Of a DNA stretch of 64,000 bases, positions 33,558 through 42,146 are shown one piece after another (position 1 is the stretch's first letter; each line of letters begins with the position of its first letter). The stretch is taken from contig JAFZTV010000088.1 of the NCBI GenBank assembly GCA_017618625.1, positions 1 through 64,000 of the forward strand, read 5' to 3'. The notes under the pieces were generated by a model. The model was not told where the DNA came from and did not search any database. It saw only the letters and a list, made by a program, of their open reading frames with translations. Position numbers and translations under genes: made by a program. The DNA comes from Bacteroidales bacterium (GTDB lineage: Bacteria; Bacteroidota; Bacteroidia; Bacteroidales; P3).

Positions 33558-34415
33558 CAATCCGCTGACAACCAACCTCAAACCTACAGCCACGATGCAC
33601 CCCAAATCACTTAAAACTTACAGCTTAATACTTACAAAAAAACTCCGTATAAACTCCGAATAAACTCCCAGCGTCAACATTCGAAATTCGAAATTCAAAA
33701 TTATTAAAACCTCCCAATCTTCTCCACATTACTTCTTTGGGATTTAATATTCTGAAGAACAATAGTATAGCTTGTCTTCTCCAAGTTTGCCGTTGCACCG
33801 TTGCAGTTCCAGGTGAAAATTCCCCCTATTGTAAACCTAATTGCAACGGTGAGGGCTTAGTTTGCTGGTTTATAGGTGGTAAGGTACCGTTGCAGTAGTT
33901 GAAAACCACCTCTAAAGGGGCTAAAATTGGGCAAAAAACAGGGATTTTTATGCCGAAAAACGATCAAAAAAGCAGAAAAAACTCTAAAAAAAGAACAAAA
34001 AGCCGACAACCAAATCAGGAAAAATTGTGCAAATATTGACTGCCGATCACGTTGTTTTTTGCAAAAACCATCCGGTTTTGGAGTCGAATGGCTGAAATTT
34101 CAGGAGGCCTATTTGCTTTCAAAGTGTGCTGAAAAGTGTTAAAATTTGGTTTTTTGATATCAATTTTGAGGCTTTTTAGAGAGAAAAATGTGTGTTTTTG
34201 TCCCAATTTGAAGTTCAGAACTTGTGAATCGAAGCATCTTAAAAATTGCCATCTTATTGATTATACACATGTTAAGCAAGCATTTTAACCGCCATCCGTT
34301 ACAGTTACAGTTGTTACAGTTCGAAATTTGACTTGTTGATAGGTTTGATGTTGATATGATGATATGTTAATATGTGAAGTTGTTCATTGACCGATGACTA
34401 CTCAAAACTATTTTG
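33558..34415. other. noncoding AT-rich region ahead of the solitary nuclease-methylase
   Basis: No convincing gene. Holds CACCGTTGCA near 33795 and its exact inverse TGCAACGGTG near 33843, with a third half-site (ACCGTTGCAG) near 33884, GTTACAGTT repeats near 34300-34322, and TTGATATG repeats near 34338-34374. A 71-codon frame at 33927 is Lys-rich because of poly-A tracts and lacks a promoter; I do not call it. Confidence 0.6.
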
Positions 34416-34423
34416 TATCTTTG
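34416..34423 (+). promoter_or_regulatory. -7 box upstream of the hairpin leader
   Basis: TATCTTTG, followed by GC and AAACCG, matches the consensus. Transcription from here would give a leader of roughly 290 nt before the ATG at 34718, containing the large hairpin. Confidence 0.65.
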
Positions 34424-34526
34424 CAAACCGTAAATAGAACGATAAGTATTAACCAAAATTACAACGATTGAGATAGATAAACAACGATAATTAAATAATT
34501 CAGAAGCGTTTTTGCTTTTCTTTGAT

Positions 34527-34635
34527 AAACTCGAAACCTAGGAAATTTCGATTGTACTACAAAAGAAGGTGAAACGCTCACGGATGCCGTGAGCTTTCTT
34601 GTCGTAGTACAGGGTTTTCCTAGGACCTCGAGTTT
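34527..34635 (+). ncRNA. ~109-nt nested hairpin in the 5' leader of the nuclease-methylase gene
   Basis: Four successive stems pair across one centre at about 34585: AAACTCGA with its complement in CTCGAGTTT, CCTAGGAAA with TTTTCCTAGG, TGTACTAC with GTAGTACA, and GCTCACGG with CCGTGAGC (loop ATG). Internal bulges are AT-rich. Just below lies AGAAGCTCGCGGTTCTTTTTTAT (34639-34661), a short stem and T run that could terminate transcription 57 nt before the gene. This may be an attenuator, a stable small RNA or a captured palindromic element; the RNA type label is provisional. Confidence 0.6.
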
Positions 34636-34717
34636 GACAGAAGCTCGCGGTTCTTTTTTATATGCATCTTTCAAAGCAATCCAACCTTATTAGAATACAA
34701 ACATAAATAATACAATC

Positions 34718-37030
34718 GTGAAAAGTTACTCCAATGAAAAACAAGGTCAGGATAGTTTCTATCTTGTTTACCTTCCGCACGTTGACTCCAGCCTTACTGA
34801 AGATCAGATTCTCAACGACTACACCGACGGAGTCGTCAATGGCAATATTTTGGAATTCAAACTCCAAATATCGAACCTCAACAGCACATTGTTCCAGGCG
34901 ATTAAGTATTTGTCTGTGATGAGGATTAAGGGCAAGCCTGTTCCGAAAAACATACTTCTTGTATCTCTGAACGATGACAAATGCTACCTATATGATAGCA
35001 GCGACTATCTTAACGACATTCAAAAGGTTTACATTGGTGGTGCAAGTTCTAACAATGGCTCTTTTGTCGGGAAATCACCGCTGGAAACCATCGACCTAGA
35101 CACACATTTAGGGCAAGCAAGGGTTGTTGCGTTGCTTCGCGAGAACAAGTACACAAAGATTGACATTGATGTGAACTGCATTGTCGGTTGGGCAGAGCAT
35201 TTCTACCGAATAAACAAGTCGTTGAATGTGCGAAAAGAGGATTTTATCGGTGACGCAACAGGTCTTCACTCGACAATTGGTGAAATACGAAAACCTAATG
35301 TGTTCAAGGATTATATCAATCCGTACGAAGGTGAAAGCAATGAGGCTTTCGGATACCTAATGGATAAGTTGAACGATAACATTCAGAAAAAGAATCTGGG
35401 GACTTTCTACACGCATGAACTTTACGCAGAAAAATCGTTGGAACTTGTGCGAGAGGCAATCAAACGAGTGCCTGAAGGGAACGACTATATCATACTTGAC
35501 AGATGTGCGGGAACGGGCAATCTTGAGCTACATCTGAACGACGAGGAACTATCTCACACAATATTATCGACATTAGAGTATTACGAGTATCGAGTTCTTG
35601 TAGAGAGACTCGGAGATAAAGTTAGACACATTATCCCTCCGGTAGAAACCTCGGACACGTTCAACAAAGGGATGGTTTTGGGTGCGGATGCGTTGACGCA
35701 AGAATATGTGGAAAATCCAATCATACAGCAGTACCTAAAGAATGAAAAATGTACTGTTATTATGTTTGAGAATCCTCCATACGCTGAGACAACCTCGCTT
35801 GAACACCAAAGACATGGAGCTGGTCGAGCTTCGTCCGTATGGAAGCATAGTTATGTCGTAAATGAAATGCGAAAAGAGGTAAAAGGCCAAGCTCTTAACG
35901 ATATGGGAAATGTCTTCATTTGGTCGGCGTTCAAATTCTATCTTAGACAAGATACGGATAGCTATATTGTGTATTCTCCTGTGAAATATTGGAAGTCTCA
36001 AAAGCTGATTGACAAGAAATTTATGGATGGTTTTGCGTTTAACCGCAGGCATTTCCACACAAATATCGATGCCTGTGTTTCGTGCATATATTGGAGCAAT
36101 GAGGAAGATAATATTATTGAGCTATATTTGGATGCGTATGATATAGATGATAAAATACAGAAAGATAAAAAAGTTGAGTATTTGTCAGGGGGTGGGAAAT
36201 TGGCAGTGAAGCGAATTGATGAAATGTTTAGCAAACGTTATTACGACAAACGGTCTTTTGTATTTTCAGAACAAGATGGGGTATTAATTGGCCTGAATGG
36301 CGAAGAATATACAGGAAATCTAAAAAATAGATTAATACCGCTTTATTCCGAAGATATGGCAGGATATTTGGTGGCTCATAGTTTTGGATTCGATAATCCT
36401 GATGCAAAGTCCAGTTTATTAGTTGCTGGGCGTTATGACGGAAATGGTTTTTACATCCACAAAGACAACTATCTCGAAAAGCTCCCAATGTTTGCGGCAA
36501 GTAGGTATGTGACTTACAATCGCTGTTGGACGGAACGAGCGAGAATTATGAAATCGGCTGATGGATATGTTAAGTTCGGAAAAGATGTAAAAAGCCACAA
36601 ATGCGACGATTTCCTGTACAAATGCCTCTTGTTTACCGTTTTTGAAACGCAGAACCATTGTCGTGAGTTCGTTGGAAGCGACGAAAGAACCTACCGAAAC
36701 CAATTCACTCTCGACACAACCAATGGTGATACACTTGCTGCAACCGACATAAAGAAGATGAAAATGAACGCCGACGAACAGGTTTTGGTCGGTTTATGGG
36801 AAAACATATTAAAGGAGGCAAAGAAGACAAAAGAGTATGACAAAAGGTGGAATTATGGCTTGTATCAGATAATAAACGAGCTGGATACAACATACGAGGA
36901 CGCCAACGGTGTTACCCAATACAACTACACCCAACTGCACACTTATATCACAACACTCAAGCAGAAAGTCAAAGAATACTACCTGAAAGAGATTGTTCCC
37001 GTCCTATTTAAGTATGAGTTTCTGAAATAA
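34718..37030 (+). CDS. solitary nuclease-adenine methyltransferase fusion (type IIG-like)
   Basis: A 770-residue protein. The N-terminal ~200 residues hold a possible PD-(D/E)xK core, TDGVVNGNILEFKLQ (Asp37, Glu46-x-Lys48). The methyltransferase domain begins at LGTFYTHELYAEKSLELV (about 227), with motif I ILDRCAGTGNLELHL near residue 260 and catalytic motif FENPPYAET (NPPY about 352-355). The C-terminal half, ending in a long helix, likely reads the target. No separate methylase or nuclease is adjacent, as expected for single-chain type IIG enzymes. Low GC and flanking repeats and palindromes indicate horizontal origin. The structured leader upstream may control its expression. Recognition sequence unknown. 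Confidence 0.82.
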   Translation: MKSYSNEKQGQDSFYLVYLPHVDSSLTEDQILNDYTDGVVNGNILEFKLQISNLNSTLFQAIKYLSVMRIKGKPVPKNILLVSLNDDKCYLYDSSDYLNDIQKVYIGGASSNNGSFVGKSPLETIDLDTHLGQARVVALLRENKYTKIDIDVNCIVGWAEHFYRINKSLNVRKEDFIGDATGLHSTIGEIRKPNVFKDYINPYEGESNEAFGYLMDKLNDNIQKKNLGTFYTHELYAEKSLELVREAIKRVPEGNDYIILDRCAGTGNLELHLNDEELSHTILSTLEYYEYRVLVERLGDKVRHIIPPVETSDTFNKGMVLGADALTQEYVENPIIQQYLKNEKCTVIMFENPPYAETTSLEHQRHGAGRASSVWKHSYVVNEMRKEVKGQALNDMGNVFIWSAFKFYLRQDTDSYIVYSPVKYWKSQKLIDKKFMDGFAFNRRHFHTNIDACVSCIYWSNEEDNIIELYLDAYDIDDKIQKDKKVEYLSGGGKLAVKRIDEMFSKRYYDKRSFVFSEQDGVLIGLNGEEYTGNLKNRLIPLYSEDMAGYLVAHSFGFDNPDAKSSLLVAGRYDGNGFYIHKDNYLEKLPMFAASRYVTYNRCWTERARIMKSADGYVKFGKDVKSHKCDDFLYKCLLFTVFETQNHCREFVGSDERTYRNQFTLDTTNGDTLAATDIKKMKMNADEQVLVGLWENILKEAKKTKEYDKRWNYGLYQIINELDTTYEDANGVTQYNYTQLHTYITTLKQKVKEYYLKEIVPVLFKYEFLK

Positions 37031-37075
37031 TTACTCCCGACTTTCCCCGTTGTTCGGTTCCTGTGACATGTTCCG

Positions 37076-37336
37076 TTGTGGCGGATTTGTAATCATGAGC
37101 GGTCGAAAGATTGTAAACATCAAATAATAAGTTATTTATTGGAGGGTTGATGATGTTTGTTTTTAATCTTTTGACACATGGTATCACTCAAAAAACAAAA
37201 GCGACCACGAGCAATATGAGATTAAAGTTCAATTCAGACTTGATTTGCTTATGACTATCAAGTTTAAAGTACTGCTTATTAATAATATATAATCAAGGAA
37301 AATCTTTCGACCGCTCGTGATTTGTAATCCGACACA
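37076..37336. mobile_element. MITE-like element with ~36-bp terminal inverted repeats
   Basis: The left end (TTGTGGCGGATTTGTAATCA then TGAGCGGTCGAAAGATT, 37076-37112) matches the reverse complement of the right end (37301-37336) at about 30 of 36 positions. It is about 261 bp, AT-rich and has no ORF, so it would need a transposase in trans. The GGATTTGTAATC core resembles ends of Bacteroidetes insertion sequences or REP elements (recollection, not checked). No clear target duplication is visible. Confidence 0.7.
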
Positions 37337-37459
37337 AGCATCTTTTGGGTTTTGTAATTCCAGATTTTTGTCCTAGGTGTTTTTTGCAATTCTTGTCTTT
37401 CTCGGCTTCTGTTTTACGAATAATGCAGGTACATTTCTTGTCAGTATCGGCAAGATTTG

Positions 37460-37467
37460 TATCTTTG
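37460..37467 (+). promoter_or_regulatory. -7 box of the C10 protease gene
   Basis: TATCTTTG, 75 nt before the ATG at 37543, lies inside direct repeat C copy 1 (about 37360-37520). The surrounding GTATCGGCAAGATTTG... ATCCTTGCCGAT sequence can itself form a stem. Confidence 0.65.
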
Positions 37468-37542
37468 TATCGCGTTTTGGGATGAATCCTTGCCGATTGT
37501 ATGGAATGAATCGGTGTGTAATAATAACTAATAGTTGAAGGT

Positions 37543-38586
37543 ATGTCGAAATTGTTTACCGTATTATTTTTGTTTTGCGCTGTGGCTGGATGGGCGCAGC
37601 AGCCGCTGCTCACCACGCATTGGACGCAGGGTGACCCGTACAATAGGCTATGTCCGGCCGATCCGCTGGAGGACTACAACCATTGTTATGCCGGTTGTCC
37701 GGCTGTCACGATGGGGCAGATAATCAATTATCTGAAAACGACGCAAGGCACTCGCTTTGACGATGACGACGACTATTCCACAGGGAATTACTTTGGCCGG
37801 ATGTTCAATATCGATGACGATTGGGAGGCTTACCAGTTCCCATCGTTCGAGCAGTTGAACATGCTGCTGGATTCGGCCGATGCCGCCTTTGTTCGCGGCG
37901 ATGAACTTACCGACTCGATGACGGCGGCTCTGGTTTTTGCTTGCGGTGTGGCGTGTAAGCAGGTCTATTCTGCATCGAGTTCGTATGGTTCGGGCACCTT
38001 CTATGTGGATCAGGCTTTTGCGGCATATCAGCGTTTCGGCTTCAGCGAGTGTCAAATGTTTCGTGAACCCGACTCGGCGATGTACGCCACTTTAATTGCC
38101 AACCTGCAAGCCGGTTATCCTGCCCATCTGGCCGTTGAAAGTGCGGACGGAAGGTCCGGACACAACGTGGTGGTTGACGGCTATCGCGAGAGCGACGGCA
38201 AGTTTCATATCAACTTCGGCTGGGGAGGGAGCAGGGACAATTGGTACCCAATTCCCGATAGCAATGGTTTCTCGTACGGCTGGACGAAGATAGAGGGAAT
38301 TATAGTGAATATCATTCCCACCACCCCGGCTGTGGGCATCGCCGACATGCCACAAACTCCCCGCTCCAAGATTTCCATCTATCCCAACCCTACCACAGAT
38401 GTTATCCATCTGAAGGGACTCACTTGTGAAACGGTGGATTACGCCATATTTAACGCGATGGGTCAAAAGGTGGCGGAAGGCTCGTCTGAGGGAATCGTCC
38501 CCGTTGCGCAACTGGGGAAGGGGATTTACCTGTTGCGAATAAAGGCTGACAAGCACATGGAGACAGCCAGATTCGTTGTGAGATGA
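37543..38586 (+). CDS. C10 (streptopain-like) cysteine protease with type IX secretion sorting domain
   Basis: A 347-residue secreted protease. After the signal peptide (MSKLFTVLFLFCAVAGWAQ) the mature catalytic domain begins at once (LLTTHWTQGDPYNRLCP), so the long propeptide of streptopain and interpain is missing. The catalytic Cys is in AGCPAVTMGQI (Cys52) and the His in GHNVVVDGY; NFGWGGSRDNWY completes the family signature. Residues about 270-347 form a T9SS type A sorting domain (ISIYPNPTTDVIHL ... GKGIYLLRIKADKHMETARFVVR), so it should be exported through the PorX-regulated secretion system and anchored or released at the surface. It is flanked by direct repeats. Confidence 0.9.
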   Translation: MSKLFTVLFLFCAVAGWAQQPLLTTHWTQGDPYNRLCPADPLEDYNHCYAGCPAVTMGQIINYLKTTQGTRFDDDDDYSTGNYFGRMFNIDDDWEAYQFPSFEQLNMLLDSADAAFVRGDELTDSMTAALVFACGVACKQVYSASSSYGSGTFYVDQAFAAYQRFGFSECQMFREPDSAMYATLIANLQAGYPAHLAVESADGRSGHNVVVDGYRESDGKFHINFGWGGSRDNWYPIPDSNGFSYGWTKIEGIIVNIIPTTPAVGIADMPQTPRSKISIYPNPTTDVIHLKGLTCETVDYAIFNAMGQKVAEGSSEGIVPVAQLGKGIYLLRIKADKHMETARFVVR

Positions 38587-38599
38587 TTGTATCCTGATA

Positions 38600-38750
38600 T
38601 TCGTCCTAATCGACGGGGCATAATGTTTTGCACTTCTCAATGAAAAGAATCTACGATTTTCTCGCCGGTATCGGCAAAGATTGAATCTTTGCATCGTGTT
38701 TTAATATAAAAACTTGCCGATAATTACGGATTCCTATAAATGACACATTC
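38600..38750 (+). repeat. direct repeat C, copy 2 (orphan promoter region)
   Basis: This stretch repeats the region upstream of the C10 protease gene (about 37360-37520): ATTCGTCCTA..., TATCGGCAAAGATTGAATCTTTGCATCG, then ACTTGCCGAT. Its -7 box has mutated to AATCTTTG (38684-38691) and no gene follows before the next promoter at 38834. It looks like the remnant of a second cassette. Confidence 0.65.
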
Positions 38751-38833
38751 TGCATTAAGAGAATGGTCGGCAACGAGTTTTCGGCTTTGCTGGCGCCGCT
38801 CGGATGATAATATGTGGTTTGAGGGATTTTTTG

Positions 38834-38841
38834 TACTTTTG
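38834..38841 (+). promoter_or_regulatory. -7 box of the RND exporter-LolA operon
   Basis: TACTTTTG followed by CAGCG lies 40 nt before the ATG at 38882. A TTTG occurs only 12 nt upstream, too close for a normal -33 box. Confidence 0.65.
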
Positions 38842-38881
38842 CAGCGTTTCTAAAAACCAACACTTTTTATAATTAATTGTA

Positions 38882-41380
38882 ATGCAGAAGTTTTTTATAG
38901 CTACGTATCATTTTTTCAAGAAGCATCGGGCACTGATGTGGATTATGATGACGGTGTCTTTCGCCATCTTCGTGGCTCTCGCCTCGCAGCTTAAATACGA
39001 GGAAGACGTCACCAAGCTGCTGCCCGAGACCGAGAAGTCGAAAAGCAGCCGTCTGGCGTTCGGCCAGATGAGCATCAAGGACAAGATATTCATCCAGATT
39101 GAGCGGCAGAACGACAGCGTCACGCCCGAAGATATGGCGATGCTCTGCGACGAGCTGGTGGACAGCATAGTGGCTCCCGACTCGTGTCACGGATTGATAA
39201 AACACATACTTTACCGCATAGAAGACGACTGGATGGTGAACGGGCTCGACTACGCTCTGGAGCACTTCCCCTCGCTGCTGCCCGAATCGGTGTATGGCGG
39301 TTTCGACTCGCTGCTGACTCCCGCCACCCTTGGTGTGACGATGAAGCAGAACGCCGCCACCCTGGAGGAAGACCCGGAGGGAACGCTCTCGAACGTGCTG
39401 CCCTACGACCCCGCCAACCTGCGCGAAGCCATGATGGGCGCTCTGCCACAGCGCTCGATGATGAATACCAAGACTATCGAGAGACATTTCTTCTCGACGG
39501 ACTCGTCGGTGGTGATAGCCTACCTGACGCCGAACATAGGCTCGTTTGACTCGAAAGAGTGTGCCAAGATAGTGAAGAAACTGGACAAATGCGTGAAGGA
39601 GTTCAACATGGCCCATCCCGAAGTGCAGGCTGTGTTCCACGGGGCGTCGGTGTTGAGCGCAGGCAATTCGAACCGGATAAAGAAAGACATAGTGATAACG
39701 GTGGCCATCTCGCTGCTTATAGTGCTGGTGGTGCTGCTGATATGCTACCGCACCCCCTCGACGATAGCGATGATTGTGGTGCCGCTGCTCTACGGTACAG
39801 CGATGGCGATGGCATGTGTGTTCCTGATAAAAGGGCGCATGTCGATTATGGCATTGGGGTTGGCGGCGCCGATACTGGGCATAGCGATGAGCTACATACT
39901 GCATGTGCTGACGCACTACAAGTATGTGATAGACCCGATAGAGGTGCTGCGGGAGCAGGCGACGCCGGTGGTGCTGAGCTGTCTAACGACGATAGGCGCT
40001 TTCGCAGGATTGCTGTTCACCACGAGCGAGCTGTTGAAAGACTTCGGCATCTTCGCCTCGATAGCGCTGGTGGGGACGACGCTCTTCGCCCTAATTTTCA
40101 TGCCGCAGTTCTTCAACGAGACGAAACAGAGCCACAACCGCAAGGCTTTCGCCATATTGGAGAAACTCAACGGCTTAGCCCCCGACCGCAAGCCGTGGCT
40201 GGTGGGCGCCATAGCACTTGTAAGTGTGGTGTGCATCGTGATTTCGGTAAATCCTAAAACCAAGGTACATTTTGACAACAACCTCCAGAACATAGGCTAC
40301 AGGAGCGACATGGTGCGCCACTCGGAGAAGATTTACAAGGAGGTAATAAATCACGGCTACAACGTGAAATACTATGCCGCCGAGTCGAGTTCGTTCGACA
40401 CCGCGCTGGCAATGAACAAGGCGATGCTGCCCAAGGTGGACTCGCTGTATGAGGCGGGCGCGATAGTGCAGTATAACGACATTGCGCGCATGGTGCTCAC
40501 CGACAAAGAACAGCAGACGAACATAGACCGCTGGAAAGACTACTGGAACGAGAACCGTGTGGCACAGACGAGGCGTGACGTAGGCAAGGCGGCAGCAGCT
40601 GAAGGCCTCGATGCCGAGATGTTTGAGCCGTTCTTCACGCTGGTGGAAGCCGACTACGAGCCAGACGCGATAGCTGAAAGCGGCATAGTGCCTGACGAGC
40701 TGGCCTGCAACTTCATGGAGAGAATTGAAGGCGGCGATGCAGAGACGGCAGATAAATACCTGGTGTTCACCTCGGTGCTTACCGACGACTCGAACACATA
40801 CAAGGTGGCTGACGTGCTGACGGCACAGCCTGGCGTCATCGTAGCCGACCCGTTCTACTATACCGGCGACATGGTGAACATAGTGCATAAGGACTTCAAC
40901 ATCATACTGCTCATCTCGTCGATATTCGTCATAGTGGTGCTGCTCATCTATTACCGCAGCCTGCTTATGGCGCTGCTGGCGTTCCTGCCGATGTTCCTGA
41001 GCTGGTATATAGTGCAGGGCATCATGTCGATATTCCACATAGACTTCAACCTGATAAACATCGTGCTGTCGAGCTTCATCTTCGGCGTGGGCGTCGATTA
41101 TTCGATATTCATCTCGAACGGCCTAATCACAACGGAGCGAGGCAACGACAACACCATACTCTCGTACCACAAGACCGCCATCACCTTCTCGGCGTTCATA
41201 CTGGTGGTGGTGCTGGGGTCGCTGCTGCTGGCAGCCCACCCAACACTGCACTCGGTGGGTCTCTGTGCGCTGATAGGCATGGTTTCAACCATATCGATAT
41301 CCTACTGTCTGCAGCCCTACCTGTTCCGTCAGCTGATGAGAGTGCCTGTCTTCAAGAAAAAAATACTCAAAACGAAATAA
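38882..41380 (+). CDS. RND/MMPL-family exporter
   Basis: An 832-residue inner-membrane protein with two repeats of one helix, a large periplasmic loop and five helices (first bundle about 270-420, second about 660-830). Signatures are the sterol-sensing/MMPL-like loop start LLPETEKSKSSRLAFGQM and, in the second bundle, SSFIFGVGVDYSIFISNGL, with the acidic residue used in proton-driven RND transport. This COG4258-type family exports lipids or polyketide-like products. It is followed after 46 nt by a LolA-like carrier; in aryl-polyene and flexirubin clusters the same pair ships lipid-anchored pigment across the envelope, but the rest of such a cluster is absent here, so the cargo is unknown. 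Confidence 0.88.
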   Translation: MQKFFIATYHFFKKHRALMWIMMTVSFAIFVALASQLKYEEDVTKLLPETEKSKSSRLAFGQMSIKDKIFIQIERQNDSVTPEDMAMLCDELVDSIVAPDSCHGLIKHILYRIEDDWMVNGLDYALEHFPSLLPESVYGGFDSLLTPATLGVTMKQNAATLEEDPEGTLSNVLPYDPANLREAMMGALPQRSMMNTKTIERHFFSTDSSVVIAYLTPNIGSFDSKECAKIVKKLDKCVKEFNMAHPEVQAVFHGASVLSAGNSNRIKKDIVITVAISLLIVLVVLLICYRTPSTIAMIVVPLLYGTAMAMACVFLIKGRMSIMALGLAAPILGIAMSYILHVLTHYKYVIDPIEVLREQATPVVLSCLTTIGAFAGLLFTTSELLKDFGIFASIALVGTTLFALIFMPQFFNETKQSHNRKAFAILEKLNGLAPDRKPWLVGAIALVSVVCIVISVNPKTKVHFDNNLQNIGYRSDMVRHSEKIYKEVINHGYNVKYYAAESSSFDTALAMNKAMLPKVDSLYEAGAIVQYNDIARMVLTDKEQQTNIDRWKDYWNENRVAQTRRDVGKAAAAEGLDAEMFEPFFTLVEADYEPDAIAESGIVPDELACNFMERIEGGDAETADKYLVFTSVLTDDSNTYKVADVLTAQPGVIVADPFYYTGDMVNIVHKDFNIILLISSIFVIVVLLIYYRSLLMALLAFLPMFLSWYIVQGIMSIFHIDFNLINIVLSSFIFGVGVDYSIFISNGLITTERGNDNTILSYHKTAITFSAFILVVVLGSLLLAAHPTLHSVGLCALIGMVSTISISYCLQPYLFRQLMRVPVFKKKILKTK

Positions 41381-41426
41381 AACAGCGGTTGGGCAGACTA
41401 AAGTATTGCAAACAGAAAATAATGAT

Positions 41427-42059
41427 ATGCAAATGAACATCAAAAAATTAATCCTCCCTATAGTACTTTTCGCCTTGTTTGGCTACTCTAACACAGCCTT
41501 TGCCCAAAGCGGCGACAAGGCCCTCGACAAGATTGAGTCGGTAGGCAAGAAACACACCTCCATAACCGGTAGCCTGACGCAGGTGCGCACCACCGCCGCG
41601 AAGGCGAAGATAGATATGGCGGGCACGCTCTACTATACCGACAAGACCCAGTTTGCCATCAACTACACCACGCCTGCGGGCAACCGCACCGTCATCAACG
41701 GACAGAATATGCTTCTCATAGCGAAAGGCAAAAACCAGAAGTTCAACCTGCCCAAAAGCCCGTCGATGCAGAAGCTCGCAAACTTCCTTATCGACGCGAT
41801 GGCCGGCAGAGTGAAGGAGATAGCCACCTCGAACAATGCCGACTATACGGTGAAGGAGAGTGGCGGCACTTACACCGTGGAGATGACCGCACGCAAGAAA
41901 GCGGCCAAAGGGTTCTCATCGATACGTCTGGTGTATCGTCAGAGCGACTGCGTGATGACTGAGATGGAGACGGTGGACTTCAGCGGTGTGAGCAACCTGT
42001 ACAAGATGACCGACATCAAGGTGAACACCGCTGTCGACGAATCGGTGTTTAAGTTTTAG
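41427..42059 (+). CDS. LolA-like periplasmic lipid/lipoprotein carrier
   Basis: A 210-residue periplasmic protein with a signal peptide (MQMNIKKLILPIVLFALFGYSNTAFAQ). The mature domain follows the LolA/LolB half-barrel pattern: KKHTSITGSLTQVRTTA, GTLYYTDKTQFAINYTTPAGNRTVINGQNMLLI, and the KGFSSIRLVYRQSDCVMTEMETVDFSGVSNLYKMTDIKVN tail. A TTG at 41406 would lengthen it; I chose ATG 41427 just before the signal peptide. It follows the RND exporter and probably accepts its lipid-like substrate, rather than being the housekeeping LolA (inference from the pairing). Confidence 0.83.
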   Translation: MQMNIKKLILPIVLFALFGYSNTAFAQSGDKALDKIESVGKKHTSITGSLTQVRTTAAKAKIDMAGTLYYTDKTQFAINYTTPAGNRTVINGQNMLLIAKGKNQKFNLPKSPSMQKLANFLIDAMAGRVKEIATSNNADYTVKESGGTYTVEMTARKKAAKGFSSIRLVYRQSDCVMTEMETVDFSGVSNLYKMTDIKVNTAVDESVFKF

Positions 42060-42146
42060 TGATTAGTGGTCAGTGAATAGAGTCTAGAGAGTGCTAACCA
42101 CAAACCACTGACTGCTAACTGCTAATTGCCCTGTGCGGGCACGGGC

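Noticed and set aside
33927..34142. 71-codon plus-strand open frame
   Set aside because: The product is dominated by Lys from poly-A tracts, with no promoter or conserved-looking pattern.
34500..37030. Retron (structured RNA next to a gene)
   Set aside because: The adjacent protein is a nuclease-methylase with NPPY and no reverse transcriptase motifs; no reverse transcriptase exists in the window.
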